Source: Paramacrobiotus richtersi
Taxonomy: Eukaryota > Tardigrada > Eutardigrada > Parachela > Macrobiotidae
Assembly: GCA_034698045.1 (NCBI GenBank)
Contig: JAQGAU010000536.1
Span: 1 to 26,552 of the forward strand
Length of the DNA: 26,552 nucleotides
Reading direction: 5' to 3'
Part shown: positions 10,257-20,068 of the stretch, piece after piece
Numbering within the stretch: position 1 is the first letter of the stretch
Layout of the letters: every line of letters starts with the position of its first letter
Program-made: the position numbers and the translations under genes
The notes under the pieces: generated by a model
The model's database searches: none
Told to the model about the DNA's origin: nothing
The model's input: only the letters and a program-made list of their open reading frames with translations

Positions 10257-11067
10257 GTTCGTTGCGAAAGAAACAGAGAATTTTAGATTAATTACGTAGC
10301 AGTTTTCGTCTACTGGTGACAACAGTCTTACCTTTTTTGTATGTTACTAAATAATGGATGTGTAGTACAAACGCTTCATAACGTGGGTATTTACTGCAGC
10401 GTTATAACCTGCTCGTGTTTTTCCTCAAGTGGATATATTTTTCCCGTGTTGACGTGCTTATTGGCAAAACGTATTCGAACATATTAGCGAAATTCTCTAT
10501 AATCTTAACTGGTAACATTTCAGAAGTATGCCGCCAGTAAAATAGTACAGCTTCATGGCAACAGCACCGCTAAAGTGTCGATACAGCGTAGTACAGTGGC
10601 GTTTGTAATTCGTGGGCACGTTCAGCTTTTCGTACGCCCTTTAACGTAACACAATGACGCGCAGAAGGTTCTTTAAATTTTTGCATGATTCCGTTTCACT
10701 GGTAGATTGTTCTTTTATTTTGTTATTTGCGGAACGGACGCAATTTCTCAGCATGGATAAGTTATAGTGTAAGCAGAGACGAGCTTGTTTGGTTATTATT
10801 TTCTTTCTGGTACATGTTGTTGAAAACTTCAATACTGTTTACATTCATGAAGCGTAAACATACAACAGCGTTTGCGTGCCATGCGCGCCTGAGAGTAATA
10901 ACTGAGTGTTGAAAACTGAGTGCCATTCTGGCAGTAACTTGCTGTTCAAGTATCTAAAAAAGGTATAACCAAAGCTGCATTCAAGCATAAAAAAAAGCGT
11001 CGAAATTCATCTGCAGTTTCTAGCAATAGCTGAGCTGAGCTGTAACTTGCTCTATGTGTAACTCGTA

Positions 11068-11304
11068 TTGAAGATCGAAACATCATTTGTGGCACTGCTC
11101 TACGATATCAGCTGTATGTATTCTGTCACACTTCTTGAATCACTCGGCGACCTGAACGACGCTACATTTTTACACTCACTCAACGCGTTCGATCGAGATC
11201 TGAGATGGCAATACTTTCTCAATATTAGTATATACCATGCCCGAATCTTAGGCGCAAATTTTAGCGAACGATTTTATATATTATTACGCATCTTCTACGA
11301 TTAA
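11068..11304 (+). pseudogene. Longest surviving frame of the duplicated locus's third block
   Basis: An open frame of 78 codons begins MKIETSFVALLYDISCMYSV and continues through a block that is closed by stops in the copies at 3190, 5105 and inverted at 6908. It may be one exon of the ancestral gene plus read-through. It lacks clear start context and partner exons nearby, so I list it as a remnant. Confidence 0.3.
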
Positions 11305-11851
11305 TCCTTACGGAACTACCGGCTTTTTGCGTCACATATCCAACAAGGAGCAAGAATGATTCCAAGCTAACGTTAATCTGGGATTAATACTTGGTTACCG
11401 TACATGTTGTTGGAATATGCACAACTCGTCTTGCAGTCACCGTATGACTAATACTATGTCGCCCAAAAAAACGTAGGAAATTGCTACGTCAGCAAGCAGA
11501 TAAGTATCGACGGTCTCATAATCGTACGGAAATATCAAAGTTCAGTAAACAAATCTAGACCAGTCTGTAACCTGTTGCACGAAAATATATCATACGAGCG
11601 TTCAAATGAGCAGCAGGAAAGCTACATCATTTCCCGTCAATGCCCCGATTTTCCTCGTCATCAGTACATCCATGTGAGCGCATATCTGTTTAAATATTTT
11701 AATAATCAGCATTAGCCCGTAGATGACACACACCCTTCCTGTTATGTGGTTGTCATATCCGGAAATGCAAAATACATTCCGTTATGAAGTGGATATATAA
11801 TCAGCGAAAAACAATGCTGGCATTCCAACGATCACATTTCTCTCCAGTCGG

Positions 11852-11859
11852 TATATAAG
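11852..11859 (+). promoter_or_regulatory. TATA box of the mucin-like gene
   Basis: TATATAAG stands about 90 bases before the ATG at 11947. A start of transcription near 11880-11890 would give a short leader. Confidence 0.55.
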
Positions 11860-11946
11860 ACTACAAGACCTTAACTTTTCACATTAGTTGCTTGTGTTTA
11901 GCGTTTACCGGTATTCTTGCTGTAAAAACCGTCAAATTTTTCAGAA

Positions 11947-12333
11947 ATGTATTCGATAATCATCTGTGTGCTGTTGCTTACCGGGTGGAATGTCATCCCA
12001 ATGGATGCGGCATCTGTCAACTCGGACAATGCAGAGTCTACGCAAACCCCTCCAAACAATGCTACAACGGAGTTTCCTGTACTGACCGGAATTGTCACTG
12101 ATTCTCCTGCTTCTAGCACTCCGGTTTCGTTGCAGGACACTACTCTGGATACTTCTTCATCCACTACTAGCGCCAATGTATCCGGTATAGTGGACCCCAA
12201 TGCGGATGATAACTCCACGTTAATCTATGCCGCAACTACCGAATCGAATACAAAGCTCAATTCCAGTGCATCGACGATGTCCTTGACCGTGTGGTTATCT
12301 GTACTGATCATTTCTATCGGCCTTATTTCATAG
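11947..12333 (+). CDS. Small secreted Ser/Thr-rich protein, probably GPI-anchored
   Basis: This single-exon frame of 128 residues starts with a classical signal peptide (hydrophobic IIICVLLLTG at residues 4-13, likely cleavage near MDAAS at about 19-23). Residues 24-105 are rich in Ser, Thr, Asn and Pro, with N-glycosylation sequons NAT, NVS, NST and NSS and many possible O-glycosylation sites. The C-terminus is a hydrophobic tail, LTVWLSVLIISIGLIS, with no cytoplasmic positive residues, preceded by small residues (NSSAS). That layout fits a GPI-anchor signal; a single-pass membrane tail is the alternative. It is mucin-like in character and belongs to no family I recognise. The upstream TATA box supports expression. 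The minus-strand open frame across it is a shadow. Confidence 0.65.
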   Translation: MYSIIICVLLLTGWNVIPMDAASVNSDNAESTQTPPNNATTEFPVLTGIVTDSPASSTPVSLQDTTLDTSSSTTSANVSGIVDPNADDNSTLIYAATTESNTKLNSSASTMSLTVWLSVLIISIGLIS

Positions 12334-13047
12334 TTTATTGAACACAGAAGAAGTAGAGGAATAATTCGCCAAAAATTCTCAAGATGTTGTTGCGCAGATT
12401 GTAATTCTCAAAGGTTGTGATTTTTTAATACCGTTGTTGTCAGTTTTTTATCTGTTATATGTATATCATACTGTTATACAGCTTTATCCTTGTGATTATG
12501 CTCTGGTAAATGTTTAACTGGGAGGTGTTGTTTTACTTATGATTGTGTGTTCTCCGGCTTTCGTATAAACAGCGGACTGCATCTTGATGATCGATTATTA
12601 AGTATATAGATACCGTATAACTTAGTGTCACATTTTGTGCTTCCGGCTTCGGTTGCACGAGTGATGTGGAAAATTACATATGTATTTCCCGTATTTGCTT
12701 TATGCAAAACATATCTTATTATCATGGAAAATTCAGTAAACTGGGATTTAAAATGCACATGGGCAGCATAGTGATACTGTAATCTTTATTAAAGCTTAAG
12801 AAAAAGTGCGTATTAAGAAACCAATCTTAACTCTTTTTTATACATAAAGCAATGTTATAACAGTCACTTGTTGAATCTAACAAGTGTAAGCTCGAATCTC
12901 AGTTAAGCGTTAACAATAATGATGTTCAGAAAAAACAACAACATTTTTTATATTGTAAAATAACGTTAGAAAAATCCATAACATGTTAGAAAATGGAATC
13001 ATATGGAAATGGTGGTTTCCCGGTGGTGAGATTGTCAGTTGGAAGAT
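12334..13047. other. Intergenic gap and 3' region of the disordered-protein gene
   Basis: No coding sequence is supported. On the minus strand an AATAAA (12785-12790) lies about 260 bases beyond the stop of the gene at 13048-14620 and is its best polyadenylation candidate. Confidence 0.4.
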
Positions 13048-14620
13048 CTACAGGTAACGGCTAGTGGGCCCTGCAAAAAGCGCAAACATTAAACATTTTG
13101 CATCAGTACTACGCTGTCTATTGACTCTATTCATGATTTTCTAAAACTTCCAAGCAGTACAAATTTACCTTTATTGTACCGAACCTGATAAAACAACTCA
13201 AAATGGAATAATAAATATAATTCATAAATTTCAGTGTTATATAGATTTCATGTAGCAAAACTAAAGGTCACGTAAGATGATTTAAAAGAAGTACGCACAA
13301 ATTAGGCAGTTACGTACCACTGCGGGACTGGACAGAGTATTCATTGCGATTGTCGTAGTTGTACTGTCCCGATTGTCCTGGACGCCCGGATTCGTACTTG
13401 TTGCATTCATTGTTGCCCGATCCGCAGACTTCGCGGCAGACCCGTGCGCACTGATCCCGACTGCACTGGTCCTGATAGTTACGTGACTGGTAGTTCTGGT
13501 TGTATTGCTGTGGATAGCTGTTCTGGTTGAACATTGCTGTAATGGAAAAGCACAACTCTAACATAACAGTTATAATAAAAGTAGTTATATATAATTATCC
13601 ATTAAAATCTATATGGACTCTCATTGTAAAAATTGTAGCGAAATGCACGCATTACTTACACTCATTATTATTGCGATTTCCGAACAGGACATTGTCACGA
13701 TCGTACATGCCAGGCTCGTTCTTATAGGTCTTGGTTTGTTGCCAGTAGTTCACACGTTGGGTGCTGAAGTCATCGCGGTTACGATCGCGATCGCCATAGT
13801 TACGTTCTCGGTCGCTTGAAGAGCGATCCTGGTCACGGCTGACAAAAGTGCGATCCTGGTCGCGGTTACCATAACGGTCGCTTTGGCTACGCTGGAAACA
13901 AACAGACACGTGAGCAGGATTATCCATAATTATTATGTTGCTTTGTCCTGCATCAGCCATGTAACGTTACTGGTGAGCTTTAGGAACATACGACAAGCAT
14001 AATTAAATAAAGGTTTTGGTAAGCTAAAAGATACGATCACACTTTATTTTTTACTTAGAGCGCAGAATTTTTAAGAAATTAACTCGCATTGGAATCAGTA
14101 ACATGGAGAAGTACTTACGTAGACCTGTCGCATGTAGCTATCGTCATTGTCGCTCTTCCCGTCACGGCCAAAGCTGGCGCTGTACTGCTGGTTACCTTTG
14201 CTAGAGCTCCAGTTGCTGTCGCGATTGTTATCGTAGTCACGGCTGGTGTATTCCTTGCGGTATTGATAGTTATTATCGCGATCCTAGTGACAAAGATATA
14301 CGTGAATAAAATAACAAAATAACAATAATAATAAAATTAATAAAATTTTATAATAAACTAACAAAATAATAATAACAAAGAAACCTTACACAACTTATAG
14401 CGATAGATTACAGTTAGGTAATACAAATCTGCATTAATAACATTATGTAGTTATAAACACAGTCTAACAATATGCAGTGACACTTAATGAAACTAAAACT
14501 GTTACGACAAAATTAACAAAGTATACATACATCATTGCGGTTGCTGCTGCTGAACTGTTCCTTACGATACTGGTTGCCATCACGGTCGGATTCGCGTTGA
14601 GCTTGATAGTTGTACGACAT
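13048..14620 (-). CDS. Five-exon gene for a charged, probably disordered Arg/Asp/Asn/Tyr-rich protein
   Basis: Exons on the minus strand are 14620-14531, 14283-14119, 13891-13660, 13536-13318 and 13070-13048. All junctions are GT...AG with matching phases, giving 242 residues. The protein begins MSYNYQAQRESDRDGNQYRK and is dominated by Arg, Asp, Asn, Ser, Gln, Tyr and Gly. Exon 3 is a near-pure mixed-charge tract (DRERNYGDRDRNRDD). The unit YRKE recurs in exons 1 and 2 (QYRKEQFSS, QYRKEYTSRD), and D-R-D/S-R-D motifs recur in exon 3, suggesting internal duplication. Exon 4 carries five cysteines spaced C-x4-C-x3-C-x3-C-x6-C in an otherwise Cys-free chain. There is no signal peptide or membrane segment. 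If the last donor is not used, the chain ends two residues after SRSG. Family unknown; structural disorder is inferred from composition. Confidence 0.75.
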
Positions 14621-14730
14621 TTTTGCTAGTATCTAAACGAATTTACGTAAAAGACAAAAAAAAGACTTGTAGAAACTGTGTGAAAAGTTTTGTAAGAGTT
14701 TGATTCGATATTTGCCGCGAAAAGCATCGC

Positions 14731-14740
14731 TTTATATATA
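14731..14740 (-). promoter_or_regulatory. TATA box of the disordered-protein gene
   Basis: TATATATAAA on the minus strand lies 111-120 bases before the ATG. A start about 30 bases downstream would give a leader of roughly 85 bases. Such a clean TATA box often marks inducible or tissue-specific genes; that is inference. Confidence 0.65.
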
Positions 14741-14869
14741 AAAGCCGGTTCCAATCGCACGGATGCCGGCATTTGCCCAGACCAAATTTTCCAGTTTTCG
14801 ATGATCGGATGATAAGGCAAAGAATCACGGTAGACGTAAACAAAAGTTGAACGGTAATACCCCATCACT

Positions 14870-16508
14870 TTGACTTTGCAGTTTGCACATTTGGGTAAGA
14901 AACGCTAAGCTTGTATGTGACGACCGTTGCTTCAGGGAACAAACTTCTTACAAGAATGGTACTTAATGTAAGAAGTACGGGGTAGACTACTGTACAGTGT
15001 GTCACTACACAAATGTGCAAAGTACTGCGTGCACGTGGCAATAAACAAGTGATTACGGGAAATCTGGAAAATTAGACTTATCCAGTAATAAGTGAAACAA
15101 GGTTGTTGTTTTAGGGAGACATTTTCGGTCTGATTTCTAAGTTATTAAGTTAAGTTTCGAAACAAGTTAACAACGACGAAGTCGTACTCCATTTCTATGT
15201 AACTAAAATATTCAAGTATTATAGAATATTGGAACATTTTCCAATATTCCATATACAGCATATGATTAATATGAGATTTCGCGCTAGAAAAAATCCTGTA
15301 ACTTCAGTGAATCGTTGCGGTCGATGTCAACAGTGACCTGCAATTTCCTTATAAATGTTTGTAATATACCGACTAAACAGAGAAAAATAATATTCGCAAT
15401 ATTTATTTAATCCACTAATATTAGTATAACACTGCTGAGATCCCTGCGATGTAAACGTGAACTTTTTTCCTTAGAACGTATGGAATAAAATTATTCAGAA
15501 AGCCAGCAAAAAATTCTTCCCACGAGTAATTTAATACTAGACAGAAAGCTCGTCTTAGAACACATAATAACAGAGCAATCACTTATTAATCATGTTTTGC
15601 GCGCTCGAAGATATGAAAATGCCACGCATCCTATAAACATACAGTAACCCGAATACGCTTACAATGTTAAATGTATTAGCTAGTGATATGTATTTTTAAT
15701 CGTTGGCAACACTGTGCACGCCATATCCCGGATTGCACCCACAAACGTCATGAAAAATTGGTCAGATGATGTTCGCTTTGAGGACGTTCACCAACTCGTG
15801 AAATCGCGGAAGACAACACGATCCCAACGACCGTGGATTACAACAGTATAATTAGCATGTCCGACCTCGTTGACAAAAGTACTTAGAATCGAGTACATCC
15901 GTCTAGAAAAAGGAAGTGCGCAAACGATCGGATCGGCCAAAATGCAGAAACTGAAGCACAAGCTCAGAATCCTTTAATCTCGAACAAAAATATGGTTTTC
16001 CATTCGAATACGCATATATACATCTGTCCTTCATGTTCATCCATGCCCGGATGCAAATTATCATGTCGTTTCAATGCCAATCAATAACACCCCGACTTAA
16101 GGTTTCTTGGTAAATTTTGGATATTGTTATGTGTGGTGCAAGCGAAGCTGCGACCCTGAATCAGTTTTTCGCGTTCCGAATGTTTACATAAGCATTGCAG
16201 TGTCTATCCAGTTGTCCACACTGCAGATGAGTTTGTTGTATACCTGTCAAATATCACTGCCAATGCTTCAAATTTTTGTTACTGTACCTGGACGCAAAAT
16301 TCGTGGAAACTTTCACACGACGTCATATTCTGTCAGATTGTGACACATATTTATGGAAACTGTCATTTCTTAAATTCTACACCAGCCATCAGTCACACTA
16401 ACTGAAGCGAGAAAGAAACCATGTGTTTAATGCCGCGGTGACCTTTTCTGTTGATGTGAATACAGACACTTCGCAGTCCAGTGTCTGCATATCTGTGTCG
16501 GCACCGCG
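14870..16508. other. Long intergenic region between divergently transcribed genes
   Basis: This gap lies between the promoter of the disordered-protein gene and the GPCR. It holds a perfect 11-bp palindrome at 15224-15249, a 33-codon frame at 15750-15851 and a 78-codon frame at 16107-16343, neither with a recognisable motif. Core promoter elements for the GPCR are not obvious. Confidence 0.35.
15224..15249. repeat. Perfect 11-bp inverted repeat with 4-base spacer
   Basis: GAATATTGGAA and TTCCAATATTC flank CATT. It could be a dimeric protein-binding site; it is not a canonical heat-shock element, because the GAA-to-TTC spacing is wrong. Confidence 0.6.
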
Positions 16509-18280
16509 ATGACCTTTAACTCTACATCAAATTCTACCAAACCACCAATCTGGATCGTCTATGAAGTAGAACAGCGCATCTGGTACGGCGTGATGGTGAC
16601 GTCTTGTACGGTCGGTACGGTTTCCAGTCTCCTCCTCATTGCCACCATTCTGTCATCCAAGACTTCCCGCAAGGGATCCGGGCTCTTGATGGTCAATCTG
16701 CTGGCTAAAGTGGCTGTCCAGTGCGGCATCGCTGTTCCCCTGGTAATTTTATCATTACAGTACTACAATTTCAAACGATATATGTCTCAACGATAGTCAA
16801 ACGATATTACTTCTGAAAAATGATTCATAGTGTACTTTAACGTACCCTAGCTACGTTGAACGAAAGGCGCTTGACAAGTGTTGTTTTTCTCTGTTTATAC
16901 CGCATCTTTCATAGGCACACCTTTTTGTATTAGGTTATCCAGTCATATCCCGGAGTTCCGTACAGTTTATCGGCATTTCCCTCGTTTTGTGCTAACACCC
17001 TGTTTATCTACACGGCTTTGATGCCATCCATCGACTACGCTGATTTGATGATCGGGATTAACCGCTTTGTCGCCATCTGCTTCCCGCACCAGTATCCGGA
17101 GTGGACACGGCCTCGAGTCATATACGGAATGATCGGGTTGTCCTGGATGACTGCGGTGGTGTTTGCTGTGGTACCGGCGTTTCCCCAGATCGCGAGGTTC
17201 AAGGTAAAACCATTCAGAGAATATTCATAAGCTAATTAAGCAAGAGGACTCTTAACTGGAAATTTGGAATGCAGTGAAAATACTGCACTACTAAAGCTTG
17301 TTTCTGTTACTTTATACTAAACTTTATACTACTTTTTACTAAAACTTTATAATTATAAAGTATTGTTACCGTTAGCTATATCTATGGCAAAATTATGGGG
17401 AAAACGATAAAACATGTATTTGCATCATGCTGCTATTGTGTCGTAACTAATCTAAATATTCCATCGTTTAAACAATTGATGCTAACTTGCTTGCTGGATT
17501 GACACTATAGGAATTTACCTTTCAGAACCTTCCTCCCTGGAACGCATGCGGCGTAGTCTACAGTCCCTTCTGGTCGTTATTCTTCTCCGCGGCGGGAATA
17601 GCGTTTCCGGTATTATTGCTGTTTGTGCTATATTTGGCCATTTTTCTGACGATGCTCTTGAGAAGCCGACCCATGTGGAGAAAGCAAGTGGTACCGATGC
17701 AGACTAAGGTCACGAGATCGACGACGAAACGCTACAGGAGCACCAAGATCTTCTTTACGGTCTTTGTGTGCTATTCATGCTGTATGCTGCCGGCGCCGCT
17801 GGCAGCACCGCTCTTTCCGGGTCCTTATGCGCGGATGCCGTTTTTGCGGCAGATTTTACGGGCGTTAATGACCGCCGGAACGGCCAGTATTCCGGTAAGC
17901 CTGATTACTAATTAAGCATTTCGCCTTTGGTTACTAGTGGAAAAGGGTCTTTATTTGCCAGCATAACAGTTGTGAGTATGTATATATTTGGTAAAAAGAT
18001 TTCGTGTGGATATTGTTAAGCGGAATCTTATAGAATTCTGCAGTTTATGATGTTGCTGTTACATTTGACATTTTGCTGGCAACTTGCTGCAACAACTGGT
18101 AAAATTTCTTTACAGGTATTGTATTTCTTACTGAATACTAAGTACCGCAGTCAAGTATTTGGTTGTGGACGACCAGTCACTCAAAGGTCACGACCTTCGG
18201 GAATTTCAAGGAGTGGGAAAGGTAACCCTGCCAAGTCACTGGCTGGAGGCACGGCGGACGGAGCATCCATTTCGGGATAA
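16509..18280 (+). CDS. Divergent class A (rhodopsin-type) orphan GPCR
   Basis: Exons are 16509-16742, 16934-17203, 17511-17894 and 18116-18280, all joined in phase 0, giving 350 residues and seven hydrophobic segments. The N-terminus has NST and NSTK sequons. TM1 is about VTSCTVGTVSSLLLIATIL. The Cys before TM3 (SFCANTLF) and the Cys in loop 2 (PPWNACGV) would form the usual disulfide. The end of TM3 reads GINRFVAICFPHQY, so the DRY motif is NRF. TM6 has CCMLP in place of CWxP, and TM7 ends SIPVLYFLLNTKYR in place of NPxxY. The Asn of TM1 and Asp of TM2 are also replaced. The basic tail has Ser/Arg/Gly-rich sequence. The ligand is unknown. An AATAAA at 18521-18526 may end the transcript. Confidence 0.85.
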
Positions 18281-19018
18281 CGAGGAAAGATAAACAAGTG
18301 TGGAAGTTTGTTTTAGATGACCACTGATTGTTTCAAGTGCAATCGTTATTTTTTGCCGTTCAGACAAAGTGGTCAGAAACGGAAACTATTGTATTCAGCT
18401 TTCTGTTTTGTGCTGACTTGTTTTGCCAGGTTTTTGTTTGAACTTTGACTGTTTTAAAGTGATCTTTCGTTCAGTGCTGGACGCTTCGTATTATAGGTAT
18501 AAAATAAGTATTTCCTGTGGAATAAACATACAATCAATTACAGAATACATCTCCCACTCTGAACAATTAAAAAACCATTTGACATAAAAACTGATGACGG
18601 CACCCGCTAGAAATTTGGAAAGCAGACTGAAACTGCACATACATTTGCACTCCAGCACTTTACACCGGGTTCGCTCTGGCGCAGCGCAAAGTGTAAGGAA
18701 AACTGTCGTTTTCGTTATTCCCATCATTTGCCCTTTTCTTTTATTTTGTCTGGTCCGGTTAGGACCCTAATAACCCGCAGTTAGACACTACCGACGGGCA
18801 CGATTTTTTATCTTTTACCTTTTGGATAGTATGGCCCCTGCCCCTGGAACATAAGCCGCTCCGGTTGCAACTTCCTATAACCCTATCGCTAGCCACAATC
18901 ACTACGCCAAAGACTTCGATCTTGTCCAATTGTATTTGTCACACCATAGCATCTGAGCTCGGAATGGTTTTTCACGGCAAATTAAGGGGTGCTATATTCG
19001 TTATAATTTCTTGCAGCC
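18281..19018. other. Intergenic gap after the GPCR
   Basis: It contains the GPCR's candidate polyadenylation hexamer at 18521-18526. A 78-codon minus-strand frame at 18491-18727 shows no family motif and is not called. Confidence 0.35.
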
Positions 19019-19262
19019 ATGTTTGATCAGTTATTTTCCGCAGAAGAAACTTCCCAATACGCACTGGACACTGGTAAAAACCAAGCTCATTTGGCAGGAA
19101 TAATTTTGTGAAATATTTTCAAACTGTGATACAGGCAAAAAGGATTGTGGGTTTCGGTACTTCGAGGGAAGTAGCGGTGACAAAAAATCGGAAGTTCCGT
19201 TAAGGATTCTGCTGTCCAGCACGGTGGTGCGGGATGCGCCAGCGGCTGGTACGTGTGCGTAA
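19019..19262 (+). CDS. Possible small two-exon gene, unknown product
   Basis: An ATG at 19019 opens MFDQLFSAEETSQYALDT; a GTAAAA donor follows at 19074. A 61-base intron ends in GATACAG, and the frame resumes in matching phase as GKKDCGFRYFEGSSGDKK and on to VVRDAPAAGTCA, with TAA at 19260-19262 (60 residues). Its soluble, mixed composition looks more coding-like than the surroundings. A TTTCTTGCAG lies just before the ATG, so an upstream exon is possible, and a GTACGTG at 19249 could instead splice to a short exon at 19325-19386. No family is recognised. It rests on frame and splice signals alone. Confidence 0.35.
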
Positions 19263-19386
19263 ATTTACGTGCGGCGAACAGCCTGAATCGCGTCCGTCCA
19301 TCGATACTTAATTTAACCATAGAGATTTAACCATGTTTTGGGGACAGCCCCTCCATCGGCTAATCCAGACCACAATTTTTCGGTAA

Positions 19387-20068
19387 TTCGTGACAGAGGC
19401 AGAATGTCTGTCTAAATGTTTTGTTGTGTTGTTGTACTGTGAGAATTGGTGATACAAAAAGCTGACTTAAAAAACCATAGAGCGTTTTGATCATTTACCC
19501 GTGTGTAGTAGTTACACAAGCACTGCAGTACGTAATGTACCCAAGAATACTGTTATCAAACATCACAGTTTATCTTCATTGACTGTATGTATACTGCAGA
19601 TCGTTTCTGTGATGGGTTTTGAACCAGAAATTACTTGTTGCGCTGATTTCTAGGGCTAATTTTGGATAAAAGTTTTTATCGCGTCGCGTTTAAACTTCTT
19701 TGGAATGAAGTTTACCATTTTTTATTGGTTAAGTGTGGGTTGTTAAATTGTGTGTATGCGCATCCATATATGCATGTCTGTAATTAGTAAATACGAAAGC
19801 AGGATACAAGACGGCACAATTTTCTTGTCAAACGCACTATTTACAAACATATCGGAAAAGATCATCCCGAAACAACCGAAACAGACCATTGCATAACACT
19901 AGTTAAAGATTAATGCTTGTATAAAAAAGTGGCATATTGCGACCTCCACATACTTCCCTTCACATATGTGCAGAACAGTAAATACTTAACTCAAACAGAA
20001 CAGTAGTACCATATTCGGAAAAAACCAATGACGAAAACAGAGCGAACAGCCTAACTGGCGTTTAGGAA
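19387..20068. other. Intergenic gap, 3' side of the MADF-BESS gene
   Basis: On the minus strand AATAAA at 19721-19726 is a candidate polyadenylation signal about 340 bases past the MADF-BESS stop. Nothing else is supported. Confidence 0.35.

Larger units (their letters stand above)
2130..11650. repeat. Mosaic of diverged direct and inverted segmental duplications
   Basis: Many short stretches recur in the same order with moderate divergence. One set lies at 2136-2900, 6018-6880 and 7595-7780 in direct orientation, and at 6905-7420 inverted; CGATTCAACCGGACAAGTAAG-type sequence marks 2868, 7754 and, reversed, about 7290. A second set forms tandem units: a block at 3190 and 5105 (shared core CTCTACGATATCAG) recurs at 11098 and inverted at 6908. 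The block at 3475-3615 recurs at 9917-10050 and 11465-11610. The block at 4557-4860 recurs at 10257-10720, with a partial third copy at 5650-5770. Most copies are full of stops. The pattern suggests a multi-exon gene or element that was duplicated repeatedly and then decayed. Confidence 0.7.

Noticed and set aside
11898-12218. Minus-strand open frame of 106 codons
   Set aside because: It is the shadow of the Ser/Thr-rich secreted protein gene, which has a signal peptide, a C-terminal anchor signal and a TATA box.
13613-13819. Plus-strand hydrophobic frame
   Set aside because: It is antisense to exon 3 of the same gene; the hydrophobicity is an artefact of complementing charged codons.
14089-14322. 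Plus-strand Val/Ala/Ile-rich frame that looks like a membrane protein
   Set aside because: It is the complement of the Asp/Asn/Tyr/Ser codons in exon 2 of the disordered-protein gene.
15750-15851. Frame beginning MKNWSDDVRFEDVHQLVKSR
   Set aside because: It is only 33 codons, with no partner exon or recognised family; a transposase remnant was considered but not supported.
16107-16343. Plus-strand frame of 78 codons upstream of the GPCR
   Set aside because: No signal, domain or splice link to the GPCR could be supported.
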